A DNA stretch of 11,883 nt from assembly GCA_020853075.1 (NCBI GenBank), contig JADYZS010000089.1:1-11883 (forward strand), read 5' to 3'. Source of the DNA: Anaerolineae bacterium (lineage in GTDB: Bacteria > Chloroflexota > Anaerolineae > JADYZS01). Position numbers and translations under genes: made by a program. Positions 1 to 5,673 of the stretch are shown here, piece after piece. Positions within the stretch are counted from its first letter, which is position 1. Each line of letters opens with the position of its first letter. The notes under the pieces are model-generated. The model did not search any database and was not told where the DNA came from. It worked only from the letters and a program-made list of their open reading frames with translations.

Positions 1-202
1 CATCGCGAATCTTCACCTTGGGCTGACGATAGTATCGTTGCAGAGTGAAAACCGTTTCAAAGATGACGGTATCAGCCGTGCATACTCGCACCTCGCCTCG
101 CTCAACCCGAGCCAGAAAAGCCGTAGCCCTGGACGATAGTTGTGGAGGGTCGCCGAGAAGATGGCGTAAGAGAACGTTGGTATCCAGAAACGGCAGTGCC
201 AT
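1..202 (-). CDS. vapC: PIN-domain toxin of VapC type, 3' end cut by window edge
   Basis: The first 67 residues of a PIN-domain protein are present; the rest lies beyond the left edge. VapC-type PIN toxins are Mg-dependent ribonucleases that cut tRNA or rRNA when freed from their antitoxin. The FLDTNVLL motif supplies the first acidic residue (Asp7) and the usual Asn9. Glu49, in the stretch TADTVIFETV, fits the second conserved acidic position. The later acidic residues of the active site are off the window. The ATG at 202 directly follows the TGA stop of the antitoxin gene, in the same frame and with no spacer, so translational coupling is likely. An AGAGAGAAG stretch upstream could act as a weak ribosome binding site. 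The family call is firm; the RNA target cannot be read from this fragment. Confidence 0.85.
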   Translation of the reverse strand, partial: MALPFLDTNVLLRHLLGDPPQLSSRATAFLARVERGEVRVCTADTVIFETVFTLQRYYRQPKVKIRD

Positions 203-478
203 TCAATCTTCTCTCTTTTTTTCTGACCGCGCGATAGCGTCCTCAGCGATAGCGCGTTCGGCTTCTTCTCGTAGTTCCTCTGCTGTGAGGAGAGGCTTGT
301 GGCTCTTAAGCATGCCGGCGGTGCGCGCCACGACGCTGCCGGTACGAGAAAGCCTGACCCCGCCCTCGTCCAATACAAACGCAATCTTGTCGTGAGGCTC
401 TACCCCTAACAAGCGGCGAACCTCCACAGGAATCGTGACCTGTCCTTTGCTCGTAATAGTGGAGAACACTTCTTTCAT
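203..478 (-). CDS. vapB: AbrB/MazE/SpoVT-type antitoxin, 91 aa
   Basis: This is a small transcription-factor-like antitoxin. Residues 5-43 form a looped-hinge AbrB fold, with the hallmark TSKGQVTIPVEVRRLLG and the following KIAFVLDEGGVRL strand. The family dimerises through this fold to bind DNA. The charged helical tail (about residues 60-91, rich in Glu, Arg and Lys) probably wraps and inhibits the PIN toxin encoded immediately downstream. The start is supported by GAGG at 487-490, 8 nt from the ATG. The promoter at 509-537 lies just upstream, and its -10 box sits inside a palindrome, which fits autorepression by the antitoxin or the complex. Length is normal for the family. An AbrB-type antitoxin paired with a PIN toxin is a well-known VapBC arrangement. 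Confidence 0.88.
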   Translation of the reverse strand: MKEVFSTITSKGQVTIPVEVRRLLGVEPHDKIAFVLDEGGVRLSRTGSVVARTAGMLKSHKPLLTAEELREEAERAIAEDAIARSEKKRED

Positions 479-505
479 CGGTATTACCTCGTCTTCATAA
501 GTAAT

Positions 506-537
506 GTATATATACCATCCTCCTTACCTGGTGTCAA
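506..537 (-). promoter_or_regulatory. Promoter and probable operator of the toxin-antitoxin operon
   Basis: A TTGACA -35 box (537-532) is followed by a 17-nt spacer and a TATATA -10 box (514-509), giving a near-consensus sigma-70-type promoter about 30 nt upstream of the antitoxin ATG. The -10 lies within the perfect palindrome GTATATATAC (506-515). The -35 overlaps the last codons of the glycosyltransferase gene. The operator role is inferred from the usual autoregulation of such operons. Confidence 0.7.
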
Positions 538-1666
538 ATCGTAGAGACGCTGTCTCCCGGTAGAACTCCACAATGCGCGCGCCAACACCTTCCCAAGTGT
601 AATGCTGCACGTGCTCCAGCCCCCACGCGCTCAGTTGGCGACGCCAATCGCCGTCAGACGCGAGCCGCTCCAAGATGGCGGTGAGGGCCCCCAGATCGCC
701 GGGCGGCGCCAGTGCCTCCTGCGCTTCTTCGGTGAGGACGGTGAGATAGCCCGCGTTGGCGTAGCCCGCGATGGGAAGGCCCGCGGCCATCGCCTCTAGC
801 AAGACGACGCCGAACGATTCGTTCTCGTAGGCGGGAGAACAGAAGATGTGCGCCGAGCGATAATAGGCCGGGAGTTCTGCCCCGGCAACCGTGCCCGCAA
901 AGATGACGTCGGGCAGAGCCCGCTCGGCCACGAAGGCGCGCGCCACCGAGGATTCCGGCCCATCGCCCACCAGGATAAGACGCACGTCGTCGCGCCGCGC
1001 CCGCAATGCGACGTAAGCCTCCAAGAGATGTGGCACGCCTTTGCGCCGGTCCAGGCGGCCCACGAAAAGGATGTTCACTTTGCCGTCGTCGTAGCGGAGG
1101 GCTGCGTTTGGCGCGGGCGCGAAGCGGGCCTGGTTGATGCCTGCCGGGATGATGGTGTAGAAGCCGGGGAACCAGAGGGAGCCATAGCGTTGCGCGGGCG
1201 GCGAGAGGGCAATGCGTCCGTGTAGGCGGGAGTTCAGGCGACCTCTCTCAAGAGCGTGAAATATGGGGGCAACGATACCCCAGAGGCCGAAGCGGTCCTT
1301 GGCGACCAGGAACGTTGCCACGTTTGTCGTCTCCGACGCGGCCAGGATTTGCAAGGCCAACAGGCCCATGGGGGCCATGAAGTGGAGGACGTCAAACCGT
1401 TCCTGTGCCAAGAAAGCACGCAGCGTGCGGCGCGAGGCCCAGGTGATGGAGCCAGGGGCCGATTGCCCACCCAACCCTTTAACATCTATGCGCCGCCCTA
1501 CGGCAAGAATCCGCCGGGCGGCGTCCTCTGCTCCGCGGCGGGCAGGCGCGCTGACGATGGCCGGTTCGTGTCCGGACGCGTGCAGATAGTCATAGAGGCC
1601 GCGCACATATTCCTGCACGCCTCCGGGTACAGCCATGTTGGCATCAATGACGAGGCCGACGCGCAT
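524..1666 (-). CDS. GT4-family (GT-B fold) glycosyltransferase, 380 aa
   Basis: This is a retaining glycosyltransferase of the GT4 family, probably cytoplasmic or membrane-associated, transferring a sugar from a nucleotide donor to a lipid, glycan or small acceptor. The N-terminal domain opens with MRVGLVID and carries the glycine loop PGGVQEYVRGL (about 14-24). The C-terminal domain begins near NILFVGRLDRRKGVPHLLEAY (split: NILFVGR 198-204, then K209), giving the donor-phosphate Arg204 and Lys209. The EX7E motif is Glu283 and Glu291 in ESFGVVLLEAMAAG. The layout resembles PimA-like mannosyltransferases and other PIG-A-type enzymes, but the acceptor cannot be told. Length is typical. It starts 18 bp after the stop of the secreted-protein gene with no clear Shine-Dalgarno, which suggests co-transcription and perhaps translational coupling. 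A role in glycosylating a surface polymer or the neighbouring protein is inference only. Confidence 0.9.
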   Translation of the reverse strand: MRVGLVIDANMAVPGGVQEYVRGLYDYLHASGHEPAIVSAPARRGAEDAARRILAVGRRIDVKGLGGQSAPGSITWASRRTLRAFLAQERFDVLHFMAPMGLLALQILAASETTNVATFLVAKDRFGLWGIVAPIFHALERGRLNSRLHGRIALSPPAQRYGSLWFPGFYTIIPAGINQARFAPAPNAALRYDDGKVNILFVGRLDRRKGVPHLLEAYVALRARRDDVRLILVGDGPESSVARAFVAERALPDVIFAGTVAGAELPAYYRSAHIFCSPAYENESFGVVLLEAMAAGLPIAGYANAGYLTVLTEEAQEALAPPGDLGALTAILERLASDGDWRRQLSAWGLEHVQHYTWEGVGARIVEFYRETASLRFDTR

Positions 1667-1684
1667 GGTTTGCTTTAGTCTTGT

Positions 1685-4540
1685 CTACCCGTTCTTGAGC
1701 ACCAGCGGCATGAAGACATGCCGGTTGCTGATGAAGAGGTCGTAGGTGGCGCCGCAACTGGCCGTGGGGCCGAAGAAAGCACCGGGTGTCATCTGAAGGT
1801 AGTAGGTCCCCGCGCCCTCAAAGCGCCAGCGAATCTGCGCCGCCAGCGGGTCGCCGTAATCGCCCGCCGTAACCAGTTCGGTGAAGCCATCGGTATCGTA
1901 CAGGGTCAAGATGGTATCGCCCAGGGGGCCGTTGTTGAGCGTCTCAATGACGTATAACTTGCCCACATCCGCCGCGCCGACGGTGAACTGCACCCAATCA
2001 TGGTCGCTAAAGGACGCCGTATCAAAGGTGTGATGTTGCAGGCCCGTATAAGCCTTGGCTGTGGCCTTGCTATCGTCCTGCTCGTAGGCGTCGGGCGTCA
2101 CGTCGGGCGGCGGCGCGGACGGGCGGATCACCTCATGTCCCTCCGAAGTCTGGATGATGGCAGTCGCCTTACTGCACGGCCCTACCTGAACTGTCTGGCA
2201 GTTAAAGGTGAGTAGGCCCGCGAAGGAAGTGGAGTAGTTACCTGCGCCGTCGCTTGTCGCGTCCTTAATGCCCAAGAAACTGAAGCCCTCAGACAGGGCT
2301 ACCTGAACGGAGGTGTTGGGTAAGGTTTGACCATAGACACGGTTGCCGGGCGGGTCAAGGAGCACGGTCAGGTTGGGGACGGTGAGGCTGAAGGCGCTGC
2401 CTCCCTGTGGCAGAACCTCAATCTTATCAGATACCGCAACGGTGACGCCGCTGAAACTGACAGCGTAGTAATCGGTTGGGATGGAGAAGGTGGACTTGGT
2501 CGCTTTGATACTCCCCCCCTGGCTGCGCAGGGTGACGGTCACGGGCATGAGGGCTTCGCGAATGTAACCATTGACGTTTCCCGCGCCGATCGTCGCGCTG
2601 ATTTGCGGCACATGGGTGTTCACCACATTCCGGTGGCCGTTGTTGTCGGTGTAGTAGGTGCTGACCCCATCGCCAGCCACCAGATTCACATCTTGGTTAG
2701 CAGTGTTCTTCAGTTTCGTATTGTAGGTCGTCCCGGAGGCATTCCCTTGCCAGCAGCCTGTAGGGCTCTCGACGACCAGGGGCGCGTTGTTAGGCACCTG
2801 ACCGGAGACGAAATCGGTCACTTCGTTGGCAAAGACGGTCAGATTGGCTATCGGCACGGTGTAGGTCATAACGCCGCTACCCACTTCAATCCGGTCATCT
2901 ATGGCGAGGACATCGCCGGCACTGAAAAACACGGAAAAAGAGCCGTCGCCCTCGCTAGAGTTGGTTGTCTTGGTGGCTTTGACCGCTCCTACGGAATTAC
3001 GCAGGAGAATGTTCAGGTTTGTCTGGGTCTGCTCCCAGAAACCGGAGACGAATTTCTTCTGCCGCGCGATCTCAACGTAGCCGGGATGTCGCTCGCCCTC
3101 CTGCCAATTTCCCTCGGCATCGTAAATGGTCGCACCGATCTCGTCGCCGCGGCCCAAGTCAAGGTTGCCGCCCAGGTTGACGTTGACGTTGCCCGCGCCG
3201 TCGCTGGTTACGATGCGGCAATCGGAGTCGTTTGTGCAAAATCGTGAGGAAAGGGTACGGGTAGATACCCGCACGCGGCGGTTCCCTGCCGTTTGCAGGT
3301 TGAATTGGTCTGCCCCCAGGTTAACACCTGTGAGATTAAAAGGCACCATCTGATAGACAATGGTCATGCCCCCGTCGGTCACCTGGATGGTGTTTCCCGG
3401 GACCGGGTCGAGGGAGAAACTGAAAAAGGCATTGCCCCAATGATCTGCCATCTCCGTCTCCGTGCCTATGACGGTGCTGCCGGATCTGAGGGTCGCGGTG
3501 ATGGTGCGGTCTGGGCGCAGGGTAACGTCCACGCTGCCATAGGTGGAGACGCCGATGTGGGGCGCGGAGATCGGGAGCAAGGTGGCGTTTCGGTTGCCGT
3601 CATAGACCCAGATCTCGGCACCGGCGTAGCGTTTGACGTCCACAGTGCCCGCGAAGTTGGCGGTATATGCACCGGAGGTATTAGAGGTGACGGCACGAAT
3701 GGTCTCAACGGTACTGCAAGTGTTTTGCTCCTGGCGGAGTTTCAGGTCCACAGAGCGCGAGGCGGCGGTGTTGCCAAATACGGTATCCGCGCTGGGAGTT
3801 ATCTCGCCCGTGATCGGCACGACGACGGTGGAGGCCACACGAGACGCTCCGGCCCGCACCTCCACAGTGTCGCCGGGCACCAACGAAGTGCACGACATAA
3901 AATCGTAAGAATAGTAGGAACCGTTACCATAACTGCTGGTAGAGCGGGTTCCCTTGACTACACCTCTGCTGCTCTTGATTGTCACCGTGACCGGCACGCT
4001 CGGATCGGTACTGCCTAAGATGAAGCCATACCGCAGATTCACGAAGATGGTGGGGTTCGTGGCATCCGTGGCGGCGGGCGCGGTAGAGAGATTCGTACGC
4101 TGTCGCATTTCCTCTGCTGCGGCGAAACCGGCGACGGCGCGCCGCGCGCAGGAGAGAATCTGTCTCGTTGCCGGTTGCACCTCTAACACGCCGTCCATCT
4201 CCCGTAATGCGTCCAACGTTTCCGCCGAGGCCCCGCGCACACGGATAGCATGGGCATCGGGCAGCCGATTGAAGCTCTCTATGTCACCGACTGCTTGCAA
4301 ATCGCGCAGGCGGGGTTGCAAGGTGCGAAAGATATTGTTGGCCTCTTCTGCGGTCTCCGCCGCGCGCGGCACGAGATCAGCGCGGTTGGTCTCGGCAAAG
4401 GGCGCGACGCGCAGGATGAGGAGGATGTCGTAGCGGGGTGAGACGTCAGCGGCGGCGTCCACGGGTGGGGCAGAGCTGGCGGGAAAGAGGGAAAAAACCA
4501 GCAAGAGAATCCCAATGAGAGGCAACGTACGGCGCATCAT
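1685..4540 (-). CDS. Secreted multi-module protein with I9-like region, PPC domain and PLVLK tail, 951 aa
   Basis: An exported surface or extracellular protein of unknown function. Residues 1-25 form a signal peptide: basic RR, a hydrophobic core (LPLIGILLLVF), then ASSA. Residues about 82-122 (from QAVGDIESFNRLP to DGVLEVQP) resemble a peptidase inhibitor I9 prodomain, but no subtilase catalytic domain follows. Four alternating A-B beta-rich modules fill about 183-809. A pre-peptidase C-terminal (PPC) domain covers about 816-938, opening with DAYEQDDSKATA. The protein ends HVFMPLVLKNG. The start was chosen at 4540 because GGGAGA lies 10 nt upstream and the promoter -10 at 4625-4630 leaves the further upstream ATG at 4657 ahead of transcription. 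A second ATG follows directly and is an alternative. It likely forms an operon with the glycosyltransferase. Adhesion, matrix or binding roles are possible; no catalytic motif was seen. Confidence 0.82.
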   Translation of the reverse strand: MMRRTLPLIGILLLVFSLFPASSAPPVDAAADVSPRYDILLILRVAPFAETNRADLVPRAAETAEEANNIFRTLQPRLRDLQAVGDIESFNRLPDAHAIRVRGASAETLDALREMDGVLEVQPATRQILSCARRAVAGFAAAEEMRQRTNLSTAPAATDATNPTIFVNLRYGFILGSTDPSVPVTVTIKSSRGVVKGTRSTSSYGNGSYYSYDFMSCTSLVPGDTVEVRAGASRVASTVVVPITGEITPSADTVFGNTAASRSVDLKLRQEQNTCSTVETIRAVTSNTSGAYTANFAGTVDVKRYAGAEIWVYDGNRNATLLPISAPHIGVSTYGSVDVTLRPDRTITATLRSGSTVIGTETEMADHWGNAFFSFSLDPVPGNTIQVTDGGMTIVYQMVPFNLTGVNLGADQFNLQTAGNRRVRVSTRTLSSRFCTNDSDCRIVTSDGAGNVNVNLGGNLDLGRGDEIGATIYDAEGNWQEGERHPGYVEIARQKKFVSGFWEQTQTNLNILLRNSVGAVKATKTTNSSEGDGSFSVFFSAGDVLAIDDRIEVGSGVMTYTVPIANLTVFANEVTDFVSGQVPNNAPLVVESPTGCWQGNASGTTYNTKLKNTANQDVNLVAGDGVSTYYTDNNGHRNVVNTHVPQISATIGAGNVNGYIREALMPVTVTLRSQGGSIKATKSTFSIPTDYYAVSFSGVTVAVSDKIEVLPQGGSAFSLTVPNLTVLLDPPGNRVYGQTLPNTSVQVALSEGFSFLGIKDATSDGAGNYSTSFAGLLTFNCQTVQVGPCSKATAIIQTSEGHEVIRPSAPPPDVTPDAYEQDDSKATAKAYTGLQHHTFDTASFSDHDWVQFTVGAADVGKLYVIETLNNGPLGDTILTLYDTDGFTELVTAGDYGDPLAAQIRWRFEGAGTYYLQMTPGAFFGPTASCGATYDLFISNRHVFMPLVLKNG
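2114..3994 (-). repeat. Four tandem A-B protein modules within the secreted protein
   Basis: The coding region holds four diverged units of about 155-165 residues. A modules begin with VTIKSSRGVVKGTRST, ATLRSGSTVIGTETEM, ILLRNSVGAVKATKTT and VTLRSQGGSIKATKST, then G-rich beta text, a D-x-IEV turn and PxxNLTV. B modules begin with SVDLKLR, RVRVSTR, PLVVESP and SVQVALS and carry SDGAGNYS-like text and often Cys. Approximate A starts in the 951-aa numbering are 183, 335, 506 and 664; B starts are 262, 421, 586 and 743. The repeats are seen at protein level; I see no long DNA-level identity, so the duplications look old. Confidence 0.7.
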
Positions 4541-4624
4541 AATAATATGTCTCCCGGGTAGAACTACGCTGAAAGAGCGCGAGAAAGAGCCAAACCAGGG
4601 GTAGGAGAAAGGGCAGTCACGCGG

Positions 4625-4653
4625 ATTGTAGCATAGGGGCAGAGGGCTGTCAA
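4625..4653 (-). promoter_or_regulatory. Promoter of the secreted protein-glycosyltransferase operon
   Basis: TTGACA (4653-4648), a 17-nt spacer and TACAAT (4630-4625) form a near-consensus sigma-70-type promoter on the minus strand. Predicted transcription begins near 4618, leaving a leader of about 75-80 nt before the ATG at 4540. This rules against the longer reading frame starting at 4657, which would overlap the -35 box. Confidence 0.75.
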
Positions 4654-4662
4654 ACAAAGCAA

Positions 4663-4746
4663 AAACCCTAAAGGTCTCGCTAGAGACGAGCCGGCGGCTC
4701 GTCTCTACGATCCGCCGGGTTGTCTCTACGGAGTCCTCTAGGGTTT
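4663..4746. repeat. Nested palindrome between ssb and the secreted-protein gene
   Basis: A perfect inverted repeat TAGAGACGAGCCG / CGGCTCGTCTCTA (4681-4693 and 4695-4707) sits inside wider arms, aaaccctaaagg (4663-4674) and cctctagggttt (4735-4746), that match with one mismatch. A further partial copy, tgtctctacgga, lies between. This looks like a small mobile palindromic element rather than a simple terminator, although it lies 37 nt after the ssb stop and its hairpin could stop or slow transcription. A T-run (TTTTT on the minus strand, 4665-4661) lies about 15 nt past the inner stem, too far for a classic intrinsic terminator. Confidence 0.65.
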
Positions 4747-4783
4747 GGGCAATCTTGCTGCTACGCCAGACCCAACCTGCGGC

Positions 4784-5221
4784 CTAGAAGGGCACTTCGT
4801 CCTCGTTGAGAGGCCCACCAGCTTCCTCTGTGCCGCTGGCTGCACCGCCCATGCTGGCCGCGCCGCCGCCTTGACCCGCGCCACCCAAGAAGCGCACCTC
4901 GCGCGCAGTAACCTCGTAACTGGCGCGCGTGCGGCCATCCTTGTCCTGCCACATGCGTGGCCCGCCTGTCTGCGGGTCCGGCTCCATCTCGCCTTCCACC
5001 AAGACCTTGCTACCCTTGTTCAAATATTGGTTGCACGTCTCGGCCAGTTTCCGCCAGGCCGTGACCCGGAACCAGACTGTCCTCTCCTGCGGATTGCCGC
5101 TGGCGTCGGTCCATTTCCGGTTCGTGGCAACAGAGAACGAAGTGACAGGAACTCCGCTGGGCGTGTAGCGCATCTGCGGGTCGCCACCCAGGTTCCCGGC
5201 GATGACGATTTTCTGATACAT
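4784..5221 (-). CDS. ssb: Single-stranded DNA-binding protein, 145 aa
   Basis: SSB coats single-stranded DNA during replication, recombination and repair, normally as a tetramer, and recruits partner proteins through its acidic tail. Residues 1-112 form the OB fold, with MYQKIVIAGNLGGDPQMRYT, SFSVATNRKWT, VWFRVTAWRKLAE and SKVLVEGEM; Trp37, Trp50, Trp56 and Trp91 are candidates for base stacking. A short Gly/Ala-rich linker (about 113-137) leads to the tail NEDEVPF, the variant of DDIPF used for partner binding. At 145 residues it is at the short end for bacterial SSB because the linker is brief. The ATG at 5221 has GAAAGGGA (5236-5229) 7 nt upstream, and its own promoter lies at 5319-5291. 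It stands alone, away from rpsF or rpsR, its frequent partners. Confidence 0.96.
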   Translation of the reverse strand: MYQKIVIAGNLGGDPQMRYTPSGVPVTSFSVATNRKWTDASGNPQERTVWFRVTAWRKLAETCNQYLNKGSKVLVEGEMEPDPQTGGPRMWQDKDGRTRASYEVTAREVRFLGGAGQGGGAASMGGAASGTEEAGGPLNEDEVPF

Positions 5222-5249
5222 GTTCTTATCCCTTTCTATTGTGCTATTT

Positions 5250-5271
5250 AGCCCGCCCCTACGGACGGGCT
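5250..5271 (-). repeat. Hairpin in the ssb leader
   Basis: Read on the minus strand, AGCCCGTCC, a GTAG loop and GGGCGGGCT form a 9-bp stem with one G-T pair. It lies about 13-34 nt after the predicted ssb transcription start and ends 28 nt before the ATG. The GTAGGGGCG core is the same as in palindromes at 11790-11841, so it may be a fragment of the same repeat family that now sits in the leader. There is no T-run, so termination is not supported. Confidence 0.5.
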
Positions 5272-5290
5272 CCCGTAATCGTCAGGCAGG

Positions 5291-5319
5291 AGTGTAATAG
5301 AGAAGTGATACTTTGTCAA
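5291..5319 (-). promoter_or_regulatory. ssb promoter
   Basis: TTGACA (5319-5314), a 17-nt spacer and TACACT (5296-5291) on the minus strand give a strong sigma-70-type match. Transcription would begin near 5284, about 63 nt before the ssb ATG. It shows that ssb need not rely on read-through from nuoN. Confidence 0.7.
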
Positions 5320-5404
5320 ATCGTTGCCGGAGAAGAAGATAGTACACTGTCAAAGGTATGAAACGGAGCGCAGAGATGCCAATCTTGTCTCTCTCAAATT
5401 GAGA

Positions 5405-5493
5405 CCGTCGGTTGGAAACCGACGGCAACGGGCCATAAAGCCTGCTTCGCAGGCTTCACGTGAACGTACAGCCGTCGGATTTCATCCGATGGC
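5405..5493. repeat. Cluster of three short hairpins
   Basis: Three inverted repeats follow one another, each with a 3-nt loop: ccgtcggtt-gga-aaccgacgg (5405-5425, perfect), aagcctgc-ttc-gcaggctt (5438-5456, perfect) and gccgtcggat-ttc-atccgatggc (5471-5493, one mismatch). The first and third share a ccgtcgg arm. Together they look like a composite REP/MITE-like intergenic element, or a structured RNA segment, between nuoN and ssb. The rest of the 5222-5673 gap holds the ssb promoter and leader hairpin and a start-less open frame at 5485-5673. Confidence 0.65.
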
Positions 5494-5673
5494 GGACCTT
5501 GACACAACTCCAGGAGAAAGGGGATACCAGCCGTACTTCTCCAGGTAGTTGCTGACGTAGCGCACGCGCTCAATGAGGGACGGCCCTACGGCCTGGCCGC
5601 CTACGCCCAGGATGATGCGGCGCGCGGGGGCCAGGTGATTGACGAGGGCCGTGACGAAATCCTGGGAAACCGC
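5485..5673 (-). pseudogene. Start-less 63-codon open frame after nuoN, possible gene remnant
   Basis: Immediately after the TAG of nuoN the same frame stays open for 63 codons to a TGA at 5484-5482. The text looks protein-like, for example DFVTALVNHLAPARRIILG, VGGQAVGPSLIERVRYVSNY and LEKYGWYPL, and codons are GC-rich at the third position, like the flanking genes. It has no ATG, and the sensible text begins right at the nuoN stop. The last codons run into the third hairpin at 5471-5493. I do not recognise the family. It could be the tail of a gene truncated when neighbouring DNA was rearranged, or chance openness in GC-rich DNA. Confidence 0.35.

Noticed and set aside
2513..2519. Run of seven C (seven G in the sense strand) in the fourth A module as a phase-variation site
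   Set aside because: A single short tract with the frame intact on both sides; too short to claim slippage without population data.
2327..3247. Plus-strand open frame of about 300 codons across the secreted protein
   Set aside because: It lies opposite a gene with signal peptide, repeats, PPC domain, promoter and ribosome binding site. No motif or ribosome binding site was seen for the plus-strand frame.
4541..4657. Upstream ATG at 4657 as the start of the secreted protein
   Set aside because: The start would lie ahead of the -35 box and add 39 residues before a clear signal peptide. The ATG at 4540 has GGGAGA at good distance.
4681..4707. Classical Rho-independent terminator of ssb
   Set aside because: The stem is strong, but no T-run follows it directly on the minus strand; the nearest is about 15 nt further on.
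5405..5493. CRISPR array
   Set aside because: Repeats are short self-complementary hairpins with differing arms and no unique spacers of constant length; no cas gene is present.
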